Shown here: one piece after another, positions 1 through 12,424 of the stretch
Layout of the letters: each line of letters opens with the position of its first letter
How positions within the stretch are numbered: position 1 is the stretch's first letter
Source of the DNA: Argentina anserina
Lineage: Eukaryota; Streptophyta; Magnoliopsida; Rosales; Rosaceae
Direction of reading: 5' to 3'
Assembly: GCF_933775445.1 (NCBI RefSeq)
Contig: NC_065873.1
Coordinates: forward strand, 29,202,001 to 29,266,000
DNA: 64,000 nt
Translations under genes and position numbers: made by a program
Notes under the pieces: model-generated
Database searches by the model: none
What the model was told of the DNA's origin: nothing
What the model saw: only the letters and a program-made list of their open reading frames with translations

Positions 1-1377
1 GCTCCTCCAACTGTTGCAGCAGAGGGGTCAGATCATATGAGCCACACAAGGCTTCTAATGGATCAGCACCAAGCACTCTCACTGTCCCTTGGCTCACAGA
101 TGTTTCTTGCTCCTAATTCACATTCTGCTCATTATGCAAGTGATGACTACTCGTTCATGGGAAATGCGCTTGCTTCGTCTTCGAGCTTGATGAATCCGCA
201 GTCTTTGGCAGCAGTAATTGGGAATTCAAGATATCTGAAGCCAACTCAGTCACTGTTAGAGGAGATAGTTAGTGTTGGTGGAAAGTCAGTTGATATCAGC
301 AGTGAAAAACAAGCAGGGAAGATGTATGGTGGAGGTAGGAAAGGTTCAATAAGCCTTTGTTCTCAATTGAAAGCAGAGTTGTGTAACAATGGCCTCATAT
401 CAGCTGACAGACATGAATTCCAAGCGAAAATCGCAAACCTCATCACCTTGCTGGAAGAGGTAGTGCATTGTGTTTATTATGCATTATCTTGATTCTTAGT
501 TAATTTGTTGGAATGATTTTTCTTAATTAAACTATTATGTATGATGCATTTGGTTTGCTACTTTGGTCAGGTTGAGGACAGATGTGAGAAGTACTACCAT
601 CAAATGGACGAAGTGATGCAATCATTTGAGATGGTAGTAGGTGCAGGAGCAGCCAAGTCTTACACAGCTCTGGCTCTCAAGGCAATGTCCAGGCACTTTG
701 GCAGTTTAAGGGATGCCATAATGTCACATATATATGCAGAAAAGCGAAAGTTGATGCCTGATTTTCCGAAAGTGAGCAGCGGACTAGCACAACTCAGCTT
801 GCTAGATCGAGAGAGTAGACAAAAGAGAATGTCGCTCCAACAGATTGGGGTTATTCATAGCCAAAGGCAAGCAGCTTGGAGACCTATCAGAGGGTTGCCT
901 GAGACCTCAGTGGCAATTCTCCGCACTTGGCTTTTTGAACACTTTCTTCATCCGTAAGTTATAATCCCCAATCGAATTAGTAACTTGCCCTTTCCTTGAG
1001 GTTTGATTCAAATTAACTTGACTGGTAATGGTGCATTTACTCATGGTGCAGTTATCCAAATGACTCTGAGAAGCTAATGCTGGCATCACAAACAGGCCTG
1101 TCCAAGAACCAAGTAATACTGTCTATTCCTTGATCTCATAACATGCCATCATCGTAATAATTTCATATAGTTAGTCTGACTGTGATCATTGTCGATATGT
1201 TCATGGAATCGATGTCTGTTTCAGGTTTCAAATTGGTTCATAAATGCAAGGGTTCGACTTTGGAAACCTATGATAGAGGAAATGTACAGAGAAGAATTTG
1301 CAGATTCTTCACAAGATAATCCAGTAGCTAGTAATTCCATGACCGGTGAAAGCAACACAGATCACACAGATGATTAG
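1..1377 (+). CDS. BEL1-like homeodomain transcription factor, 3' part
   Basis: A TALE-class homeodomain DNA-binding protein that normally acts in the nucleus as a heterodimer with KNOX proteins. Exons read 1-459, 571-953, 1052-1112 and 1225-1377, all in frame. Exon 1 carries the SKY-type stretch [15 protein letters not shown]; exons 1-2 carry the BELL helices ([16 protein letters not shown]); exons 2-4 carry the homeodomain, with the PYP loop (HPYPNDSEK) and recognition helix [16 protein letters not shown]. The reading frame is open upstream of the ATG at 37 to the first base of the window, so the true start probably lies outside and the protein is N-terminally incomplete here. The C-terminal tail after the homeodomain is short (about 30 residues). 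Family assignment is firm; the paralogue is not. A BLH3/BLH10/BLH11-type identity is suggested only by its neighbourhood with the GT4 gene. Confidence 0.93.
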
Positions 1378-2029
1378 AGCAGAGAAGAATTAGATTGGAC
1401 TGTCATTTTCAAGTGTTGGCAATAATTTCAAGTGTGGAGTTCAGTGTTGAGAGTTACCAACCTAGAAAGAGTTAGAAGGTTGTTTTGTGAAGTTGATCAG
1501 CGACTCTTGGAAAGTCGAGGGGTTGTTTACATGTACTTTGAACTACTAATTATATTTGATTTTGGAGCTCATGTTAGTATTGAGTAGAATTATTTGTATT
1601 AAGACTAAATGCTGAAGATCACAAAGTGATAACTGCAGGCGAGAAACAAAGATACATAAACACCTAAAGAACCTATTGCAAAATGAAAAAAACTATTAAT
1701 AATGCTAGTAAGAGATTACATATTCTGCTCTTACCATTCCCTCTATGAACTACATCTTTCTTTTTCAAAAGCAAGTTGCTTGTCAATCTGAATGTCACTT
1801 TGATCCTGGTTTACCTGGCTCTACAACCACAGAAGCTTCAATTTTGGTGTTGAATCCTGCCTTCTGGTGTTTGATGGTGGTATCCCAGATGTCACATAGT
1901 AGCATGTACCAAGCAAGCCACATTCTCAGAATACCAAGAGGGAAGCCAAAAAATCCTCTACTCGTCAGGGTTTTTCATTATATCATATTTACACACCTGG
2001 GACATAACCAGCAACTTGTATCCCTTTAT
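1378..2029. other. Convergent intergenic region, BEL1-like and RNase H genes
   Basis: No coding exon is supported here. It should contain the 3' UTRs of the BEL1-like gene (+) and the RNase H gene (-), which converge. An open frame at 1745-2128 on the plus strand overlaps the last RNase H exons in antisense and shows no family resemblance. Confidence 0.6.
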
Positions 2030-4288
2030 CTACTTCTCACACTCCTCCTGGACTTGACCATCTGCAAATTAAAGAGAAGATGTGCCATTAGCTCATTTGA
2101 ACGTTTCAAGGATCTAGTACTTGCATAGATGCAAAGTCAAGTTTAAAAGTCCTACCGGCAAGAGTAATTGCCAGATTCGCTTGAGTATCTGCCTCAGAAT
2201 TTTTCTCCTATACAGGTATACAAGAACATGTCAGGATGTTATAAGCATCCCCAATGAGGCAGTAAACTTGACAGATATGAAGGCAGATTTTATACACGCA
2301 TGCAATAAACAAACAAGATTATCCACAAAAATACCGAGACAAATAGAAGTAAATTTTCTCACCCTAAGAACATGATTGATCTTGAAGGAAACAAATCTAT
2401 CCTTAAGTTTCTTCACTTCTTGATACAAAGTAGACAAGTTCTGGTTTTTCACCTGCCATAAACCCTGAACCTGTACCAGTAACCTTTTTATCAGTTGAAT
2501 ATATAATAAGAGATTGTCTTACCTAAGATGCCATCTCAGTACGCCAACCAATATATTTGTTAACAGGGTCCAAGGGTTCATGAAAATTACTTAAAACAGA
2601 AAAGGCATGCAAGAACAATAATCGAAGACCATGAATTAGAGATAACACAAACTACATAACCAACCTGCATGCAGACGAGTTTGGAGTCACCTTGGACGAA
2701 AATCCTGGAAAACCCTTTTTCCAGTGCATGTTTCAACCCTAAAATAATAGCTCGGTACTCGGCAACATTACAGGTTGCAACACCCAGACCTTCACGTAGT
2801 TTACAGATCTAAAAGAAATACATGGTCAGGACTACAAAAGACACAAATGAACAAATATAAAACTCACAAGATAAAGTTTATACCAAGGTTCCATCATCCG
2901 CTTGCAGTACAGCTCCAGCACCAGCTGCTCCAGGATTTCCTTTTGATGCACCATCAAATTTAAGAGTACAGCCCTACAATTGTAGCATGGGACACATTAG
3001 TCTTATATTCTTTTTTCCCTTTTTGTTAAATAGAGAGAGTGGCTAGGTGGGGGCATACAACACATCTTCTTATTATGATTACAGAGTTCCAGATAAATAA
3101 TCACTTGGACTTGAACTTACACGGCCGGAAGGGGGAACTTCAACATCAGTCTTTTTCTTGGCCTGCTTTCCCGAAGGCGTATCTGATATAGAAGTTGAAC
3201 CAGCTACTTCCTACAAGCATTTGAAATTGTTTACACTCAATGCAGCCATATGAAAGGCCATCGACACATATCCTTTCAGGAATGAATCATACTATAATCA
3301 ACTAACGACAGCAGTATGTTGTAGCCACATCACATACAGCGATGAACTTAAGATCGAAAAAGATAAATCACAGCGACACAACATGGCTAACAACGCCATA
3401 GAACACGATAAAAGTTTTCACTAATCAGAAATACACGGTTCTCTACAGTCTTGAACAACAACATTAGGAGGTTCTTATGATTCTAAAACTCACCACATTT
3501 TCTGATTCAGCCTCTTGTTGGGATCTCTTTTTGGCTGCAGTCTTACCAGACATTTCCACTTCCGAAGCTGCCGGATCCTATAATGCCAAACAAAATCACA
3601 TCACATTAACACCGAAACACAGTACATTACAGCCTAAGCCCTAAACAAGTATTCCTCTTTGCTCAAATCTAAACATTTCTCATAAATTAAACAGCTTACT
3701 TGAAGAGGGCACTCCACAAGCTTGCCAAAAAGCCCATCTTCCATATCCTCAACCGAAATCGTATAAAGTGCATTCTTAAGTCCACAAGAAGCAAGATACT
3801 TCTCATCCTTCTTCCTTAAAGAGCACCCTTTATACACACTCACAGGAGGATCACGGATCTACCACAAACCCAATTCAAACAAACATCATAAAAAATCAAA
3901 ACTTTACTTCAAAAATTCAATTTAAAATTTAGGGTTTAGGGTTTAGTGAAATTACCGACGAGCCTTGCTGAGCTTGGCAATCAGCGAAGCTCTTATAGAC
4001 GCCGATGACGTTCCCTTTCCGGACGACGTAGAATGCGTCCTTCTCCTGGTCCATAGCTGACTTCTTCTTCTTCTTCCGCGGCCGAGGCGACGCCGCTTTG
4101 GTTTGAGACGAGTAGAGCTGAGTTCGGAATCTTGAAACCGCCGATTCGAAGGTGGTTAGGTTCACACCGGCGGAGACGGTCAATTTTCGGTTGCAAGGTT
4201 GGTACAGAGCACCCGTCGTCCCAAAGGAACGACCTGTCGTCCGGAGAAACACTGCGGCGAATGACGAGACCTGCGACAAGCAGTTCAT
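2030..4288 (-). CDS. RNase H1-like protein with hybrid-binding domain, probable organelle targeting
   Basis: Predicted to cut the RNA strand of RNA:DNA hybrids. Nine exons (high to low): 3956-4288, 3700-3858, 3494-3577, 3121-3210, 2884-2973, 2665-2808, 2363-2470, 2156-2207, 2030-2061; all junctions keep frame, giving about 363 aa. The first ~55 residues are Ser/Arg/Thr-rich without acids, like a plastid or mitochondrial transit peptide. Residues ~82-160 form the hybrid-binding (viroplasmin-like) domain (AFYVVRKGNVIGVYKSFADC). After a Lys-rich linker comes the RNase H fold with the four acidic positions visible: D in LKFDGASKGNPG, E in NVAEYRAIILGL, D in VQGDSKLV and D in NSEADTQANLA. The last exon encodes DGQVQEECEK and stop. 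This is a host gene, not a virus copy. Its start lies about 0.9 kb from the divergent HflX start. Confidence 0.9.
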
Positions 4289-4478
4289 TCTACGCCGTTT
4301 TTTTTGTGTAGTGTAGCTGTGAAAATGTGGAGGTTTTGAACCTTCGGGTTTTCCGGCGGGTTTTAATTATGTTCCAGTGTAGTGATCAGTTTTGTGTCGT
4401 TTTTTATATCCAAAAAAAATTAAATAAATAAAACTCCAATAAAGTTTCTGACCATTTGGTTTAAAGGCTTATAAATTT

Positions 4479-4615
4479 GTGCATTTCGAACTTTTAACCA
4501 GCAAGTTTGTGAGGTTTTAAAGCTCGTGCACTTTTGAATTTTTTTTAAATGTGCATTTTTAAACTTTTAACTAACAAGTTCCAGAGGTTTTAGAATCTTA
4601 CACTTTCGATTCTTA
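4479..4615. repeat. Imperfect tandem duplication, about 72-bp period
   Basis: Two adjacent diverged units each start with GTGCATTT, continue with CTTTTAAC..CAAGTT..GAGGTTTTA and end near a CACTTT block. First unit is about 4479-4550, second about 4551-4615. Confidence 0.6.
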
Positions 4616-4644
4616 AATCTCATCAATTTGTGGTTGATATAGCA

Positions 4645-4867
4645 TTATATCAATACTAGTCTCGTTCACACGATCAGTAGCTAATCATAAAATACATACT
4701 CAACTATCATTGGATTTACATCAAATGGTTGAAAACTAAATAACTCAACTTTAAAAAGATTCTCATCATTCTTAGATGAATGAGGATGTAAATTTAATGG
4801 TAATTGAGCATGAGTTTCATAATCAGCTACTGACTATGTGAACATGATTGATATCAATATTGACATT
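4645..4867. mobile_element. Foldback MITE, family A copy 1
   Basis: The two halves are imperfect inverted repeats. The left arm reads TCGTTCACACGATCAGTAGC from 4662. The right arm, read in reverse complement from 4853, gives TGTTCACATAGTCAGTAGC. Complementarity extends inward (ACTCAACTATCATTGGATTTACAT against CTCAATTACCATTAAATTTACAT). A related copy lies at 11895-12035. No clear target-site duplication was identified. Confidence 0.7.
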
Positions 4868-5178
4868 TACATTTATTTCGAGACATCGAAATAAAAATAG
4901 TTCATTGTGTCTTTCAAATCGAACAATCAACAGGTCTTAATAAATAGGAAGTCACGCATTTTTCTTTCATAACCTATGATACTAAAGGGCGAAATCCATT
5001 GAGGGCTCGAGTCTCAACTTTCATCAGTTTGTGATCAAAAACTTTAAAAATTAAACAAAAAAAAAATAACGAAAAAAAAAACTGAAAACACGACCTGTCG
5101 TGTGCAGAACGCGCGAGATAAGTGCAAAAACGACCATTAAATAGAGTCGGAAATTGAAACTCGAAGAAGCAAAGTCCG

Positions 5179-8100
5179 ATGATGATGAGCTTCACTCTGA
5201 TTCCCTCCTCACCTCTACTTCACCACCAACCCTATCTCTCATGGCCTCTCCCCAACCCTAGCCACCGCCCTATTTCATCTCACGCTCTCAAATACGACGC
5301 CCGCGCTTCCGCCACCGTCGTCGTACGAGCCGTCGCCGACGGCGTCGGCTTCGTGTCGCCAAACGACTCGTCGTTTGAGGACGACGCGGCGGTGGTTGAG
5401 GCTGAGGAAGAAGGAATTGGAGAGGTTGATGGAGCTGCGGAGAGTAAATCGGAGGAGAAGGATTTGCTGCCGTCGCCGAGGTACAAGAAGAAGAAGAAGA
5501 ACGATGAGAACGAGCTGGAGAATCGGTTCAAGCTGAGGAACGGGAAGGAGGTAAAAATTTAGTTTTTACTGTTAACTGTTTACTATGGCATTGGATTTTT
5601 TTACTTCTTTTACTTTTAGAAAGGTAAAGATATTTATTTCCTGTTCTTGCTAGGTAAATGATGTGTGATACTACATTTTTCCCCAGATATTTGAAGAAAA
5701 AGCCTACATTGTTGGTGTTGAACTGAAACGAAGTTCGCCGGATTTGTTTGGAGTAGAGGAGTCACTTAATGAACTGACCCAGCTAGCTGATACTGCTGGA
5801 CTAATGGTTGTTGGTTCAACATATCAGAAGTGAGTAATTCTCGATGATCAGATTGTTTTGTTGCTAGTATATAGCTATTTTCAACCTAGCTTAGTTAGCT
5901 TAAATTGCTTGTGTTGTACTTAACGCAGACTAGCAAATCCGAATCCAAGGTCGTACATTGGATCCGGCAAGGTTGCAGAAATCAAGACTGCAATTCAGGC
6001 ATTGGGTGTTGAGACTGTGATATTTGATGATGAGCTCTCTGCAGGGTATGGAACATAATGACATTATAGTTGTTTCATACGTGTATGTGATTCCGTTGAG
6101 ATAGATTTCTACGAAATTTTATTTTGCATTAGAAGATTTTTAACCAGAATTGAACTGTCTTTTCTTGGGCATTGATATAATAGTTGTTTAGATTTCACCT
6201 GCTTATCCTGAATCCTTCATAAAATTTTATCAGCAGATATGTGTTTATCATACACAACCTTCACTCATTAGTCATCATCAACAATGCCATATTCTTGACA
6301 GCTATATAGATCTTTAGATGACCAACTTCTTTTTAATTTGTAGGAAAGATTAGGCTCGGTATGATGAGCCTTGATGACACACATTTTGTACTCTTGAGAT
6401 TCTTTTTCGTTTTTTTTTAATTATTCAAGTGTTACTATTCTAGGCAATTACGCAATTTGGAAAAGGCTTTTGGTGGAGATGTTAGAGTTTGTGACCGCAC
6501 TGCCCTCATTCTTGATATTTTCAACCAGCGGGCAGCAACACATGAAGCAGCTCTTCAGGCACTTTATTATTCTTGTTTAATTAGTAGTTCTACTTTATTC
6601 ATTTCCATTTAAAGCTACCTTAAATACGAACTGGTGATAGTTGGAAGTTTCACCTCCTTTTGGGTGTTTTAAGTTGTTCATCACTAAAACTATTATATTT
6701 CCAGAATTCTCACAGTAATGATTGTGATGTTTCTAGGTTGCATTGGCACAGATGGAGTACCAGCTACCTCGATTAACAAAAATGTGGACGCATCTTGAGC
6801 GCCAATCAGGAGGTCAAGTGAAGGGTATGGGTGAGAAACAAATTGAAGTGGATAAACGTATCTTACGTGCTCAAGTGAGGCCTCATAATCGAATCATCAT
6901 TATTCCAATATGATTTGTCTTAATAATACAGTTATTTCTATATCAATATTAGACCGTAGGTTCTTTTCTGTTAAAAAAGCAATTGTCTCTTGAAATTGAT
7001 TTGCCTACAAACATGTTTGGGATGCTAGATTGGTTCTCTCAAGTCAGAGCTAGATTCTGTTAGGAAGCATAGAAAGCAGTACCGGAATCAGCGGCGTTCA
7101 GTACCAGTCCCAGTGGTATCCTTGGTAAGTAAATACGTACCATCATAGATTCAAAATTTATAGAGGGTTCTACTTCTACCTGTTGTTGATGCTGTACATG
7201 TAATGCTTTGGGAAACTTAGGTTGGGTACACCAATGCTGGAAAGAGTACTCTCTTAAATCAATTGACTGGAGCCAATGTGTATGCCGAGGATCAATTATT
7301 TGCAACACTAGATCCAACCACAAGAAGGGTTCAGGTACGATCACACTCGAGGAATCTCATAATATAGCACGAGTATGAGTTCTTAACCATCTAAATTACT
7401 GAACAGTACAGTGACTTTACCTAGTTTCACAAGGTCGCATGTATTGCAAAGCTTGATTGGGATGTGATACTCTTTGTTTCTTTGCGTGATTATGATTTAT
7501 GAACTAATATCAATGGCCTATAGGCCAGATTTTGGGGTTTATGTCATTGTTGTATCTTCTACGACAGAAACATCAGGACTTCATTGATATGCCCATATAA
7601 TCTATGTAAAATCATTTCAAGTTTTCCTATTGCTATGCTAGTATCCTGCGCAACTTTTTAATATGTTATATGTTGAATAATTTGTGGAATGTTATATTCT
7701 TGTTTCAATCTTTTCCAGATGAAGAATGGGAAAGAATTTCTCCTTACAGATACTGTTGGTTTCATTCAGAAGTTACCTACTACAGTGGTAAGATATTTGA
7801 CCAATTTATTGATAAGTTACCACCACTTGTGCAGTTTAATTATATCCCCTTGTTCATTTTGGACTTTACTGCTAGAGACAAGGTTTTTGATGAATGGCAA
7901 TCCAATTCCAGAGTCAAGCTGATAATTTCTTTCACTTATTTTTGTCAACTGCATCTTACAGGTTGCTGCCTTCAGAGCAACTCTCGAGGAGATATCAGAG
8001 TCAGCATTACTGGTGCATGTGGTTGATATCAGGTACAGAGTGGCCACCTATTAAAATGATACATTCATGGCAACAGACATCGAGTACTTATTATATTGCT

Positions 8101-9060
8101 ATCAACTTCAGTCATCCACTGGCTGAGCAACAGATGGAAGCTGTGGACAGAGTTTTGTCAGAACTAGATGTGTCTGCAATACCAAGGTTGATGGTGTGGA
8201 ACAAGGTACAGTCAATTCTTTTGGTGTTTCAGTAAGTTGACAATGTATCGCATCACCTTACCTGCTGAATGTGCGAAAAGATTTTTGTAGTCAGATCATT
8301 ATATTAGATGGGAAGCTATTCTGTTGATTCCATTTAGACTACTGAACAAATGATTGGCATGGTAATTGTCATGTTAATTTTAAATTCCTAGATTATATTC
8401 TCTACAGTATATGTAATGTACTAGCTTTAGTTCCTCTAATTTATGTGCACCCTTGATGATAGATAGCTACATTTTGCAGGTTGATAAGGTGAGCGATCCT
8501 GACAGCATTAGAAAAGAAGCAGAAAAGAGAGATGATGTTGTTTGCATATCTGCTCTGAGTGGCCAGGGCTTAAATGATTTCTGCAGTGCAGTCCAGGAGG
8601 CATTGAAGGTACTTGTGCTTGTTCCTCCGTCACATTTTCAACTCGAGTATTGTCTATGTATACAAAGTTAATGATCAGAATGTCTTTTATTTAACAGGAT
8701 TCTATGGTATGGGTGGAAGCCTTGATCCCTTTTGAACAAGGAGAGCTTCTTAGTACCATACATAAGGTTGGAATCGTGGAGAAAACAGTAAGTATCCGGT
8801 GAATGTTGATTACTTTCTTTTTTCCTACAATCTTTTTTTTTCCTTCTTTTCTGAAATTTTCTCAAGTGTTGGAATTACATATTATTTTCAAGTCCTAACA
8901 TTCTCTATATCTATAGGAATATACTGAACATGGTACACTGATTAAGGCACACGTACCTCTACGGTTTGCCAGGCTACTAACACCATTGAGGCAATTGTGT
9001 GTACACAATCTTGATTTTCTACAAGCAATATCCAATACGGCTTCCAAGTCTCATATTTGA
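5179..9060 (+). CDS. HflX-type GTPase, plastid-targeted
   Basis: A GTPase of the HflX family, ribosome-associated in bacteria; the plant form is probably chloroplastic. Thirteen exons: 5179-5550, 5687-5829, 5929-6045, 6444-6558, 6737-6874, 7029-7124, 7221-7334, 7719-7787, 7962-8032, 8112-8205, 8480-8608, 8698-8787, 8917-9060, about 563 aa. Residues 1-50 are Ser/Pro-rich like a transit peptide, followed by an acidic then Lys-rich linker. The HflX N-terminal domain includes [15 protein letters not shown] and [17 protein letters not shown] motifs: G1 [10 protein letters not shown]2 region [10 protein letters not shown]3 DTVGF, G4 NKVDKV (split between exons 10 and 11) and G5 SALSG. The start is the first of three consecutive ATGs. 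Intron 4 begins with GC, not GT (6559-6560). The divergent neighbour is RNase H; the peroxidase follows 670 bp downstream. Confidence 0.93.
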
Positions 9061-9730
9061 TTCCCGGTGATAGAAATTGTAAATAATGTTGTACACATGG
9101 TCTTGTATCTTGTTACTAAACAAGTGACGGTCTAATAGATTATCAGGAGTAATTTACAGCATTTAGGGTCATATTTGATTTCTTGTTACATCATTAATAT
9201 CTTGCACCATTGAAGCATTCAAACACCTATACAAAATCAACAATGTGACACCAATAATGTCAGAATGTATTCACCAGATACGCGGTTTCATATTGTTGTG
9301 TTGTTATCTTTGCCATTTTCTGTAAAAATGATGCTCCAAAACTCCAGGCTCAGGTTCAAAGGTGAAGCTATTCCAGATTCGTATGTTCAGCACTGGCATT
9401 TCACCAAACGAACAAGTCACCTGCCCATATAAGGAATGAGGGGTCTTCCAATATGGCAATAGTGACGTGAAGAAGATTCGGGCCCATGGAAAATAATGTA
9501 ATAGAACTTGTACTTGCACCGGAGCAGGTAATACCAGAAAGGCAGAAACACGAATACTTTGACATTTTCTTGGACTCTTGGGTCGTGTATCCACATTAGG
9601 TATGTCAGAGAGGAATTGGTAGAGGAGTGGTTCTATTGGTTCTCGATCTATCAAGCTCTATAAATTGCCATGGTGCGAAATAGTAAACCAGACACTTAAC
9701 TTGGACTTGAGAAATCTTGAAAAATATTCA
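9061..9730. other. Intergenic, HflX 3' flank and peroxidase promoter
   Basis: No coding exon supported. The proximal 70 bp hold the peroxidase TATA box. An antisense open frame at 9304-9654 has no recognisable family and is not reported as a gene. Confidence 0.6.
9659..9665 (+). promoter_or_regulatory. TATA box of the peroxidase gene
   Basis: TATAAAT lies 66 nt upstream of the chosen ATG at 9731. That distance leaves room for a ~35-nt leader and argues against in-frame sequence upstream being translated. Confidence 0.65.
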
Positions 9731-11067
<1,337 letters not shown>

Positions 11068-12424
11068 GTACTTAACTAAGAAGCACTAGCTTCTTAAATT
11101 TTATGTGCTGAATAATTCAGAACTGTTAACTTGGTGTGTTCTATAGACTTCAATTCCTGTAAACCAATGGAGATTTGGATTGAATGAGAATTTTCAACCA
11201 ACCACTATGGTTAATTACTTAGATAAGCCGTAACTTAACTTTAGCAAGCTGCAGAACAAAACCAAATCCTCAAGCACTTTCCCAGTTTCCACTTTCGGCT
11301 TTTTTTTTTTTCTTTCTTTCAATACAGAAAAGCTAAGCACATTGTAATCCAAAAGTTAAGCACATCTTAATCAAAGAAAGTTAAACACATCTTTAATCAT
11401 TGTTCCTTTTCTCTCTTGGTGGTTATGCAGTTTCAGGTATCACTGTATCAGGAACTTCATGCACACCAAGTATAAATTCTTTTCTTTCCCCATACGAGAA
11501 AAGAAAGTATAATTCGTTTCTTTCATCTCTTCAGAATGTGACTACCTTTTCACGTGTATGAACTCTTGAGGATCAAATGCCAAAGTTCTTTTCTTCGTTA
11601 CCTTTGCTTCCTCTTTTATCCCATTTTTCCACTCCTCTTTTCCCAATTAGTATTCCATAATCTCCTTCGTCTTGCTGATTACACTAAGCACCTAAAGTCT
11701 TTAATATCCTAGATTCATAATACCCCACTCTAATTACATCTTAAGCATGTAATTAGACAATAACACACCTCATCCTACATATTGTTTTACTATTTAGTAT
11801 TTATCAATGGTTTATAAAATGACAGCTTTGACATAAACTTAGATCACATTAACCATTTGGTGCGATAAGATTAGTGAAGCAACTTAACATAGAGTCAGTA
11901 TCGTTCACACGATCAGTAGTTGAACATGAATTAATCTTTTTGAAATTAAGTTATTTTGTTTTCAACTCTTGAATTTACATCTAATAGTGGTTAATCATGA
12001 ATTTCATGATCAGTTACTGAACGTGAACAGAACTGAACATAGACCGTATATGTCTAGCCTTCGAGTCTAACATATGTATTAATACATATGTCTAGCGTTC
12101 TCAACTTTCACCGGAACTACTAGTAAAACGGTTTCCGGGTTAGTCTGACCGGAAAGCCCAGTAAGCGTGGGTAACTTTTTAAAGAGCTTCTAAAGCCTGT
12201 AGGGTAGAGAGTAGTTGGGCCCACACTTTACTACTTTAGTAGTTATCCAACATTCTAACATCAAGTACTCTCAAGTCTCAAAGGCTGAAGCTTTCTTCAG
12301 TAATTAAAATACTCAAAACGCTCAAAGATCCCAGATTTGATCTTCTACACTCTTCTACTGCCGATCTAAATCACATCACACAAAACCCATGACAGAGTAA
12401 GATTAAAGATTGATTCTTTCTCCA
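11068..12424. other. Intergenic region between peroxidase and GT4 genes
   Basis: No gene supported. It holds the peroxidase 3' UTR, a pyrimidine-rich stretch (11,280-11,660), a MITE copy (11895-12035) and a perfect 20-bp palindrome CATATGTATTAATACATATG near 12,071-12,090. The last ~150 bp should be the GT4 leader. Confidence 0.55.
11895..12035. mobile_element. Foldback MITE, family A copy 2
   Basis: The left arm TATCGTTCACACGATCAGTAG matches the copy at 4645-4867 almost exactly. The right arm in reverse complement reads CTGTTCACGTTCAGTAACTG. The interior is shorter than copy 1 but keeps the GAATTTACATCTAATAG-type segment. Confidence 0.65.

Larger units (their letters stand above)
4289..5178. 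promoter_or_regulatory. Divergent promoter region, RNase H and HflX genes
   Basis: An 890-bp AT-rich spacer between two divergent start codons. It must hold both promoters, but I see no convincing single TATA box. It contains an imperfect tandem duplication (4479-4615) and a foldback MITE (4645-4867), listed separately. Confidence 0.5.

Noticed and set aside
3929..4288. Viroplasmin-type (caulimovirus VI) similarity in exon 1 of the minus-strand gene
   Set aside because: The domain is the ordinary hybrid-binding domain of cellular RNase H1. It is spliced to a complete RNase H domain in a normal host gene, so it is not an endogenous virus.
5280..5531. Ser-rich minus-strand frame opposite HflX exon 1
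   Set aside because: It is the shadow of the acidic and Lys-rich HflX linker and has no start context or homology.
9304..9654. 116-codon minus-strand frame upstream of the peroxidase
   Set aside because: No family resemblance, no promoter, and it overlaps the peroxidase promoter region.
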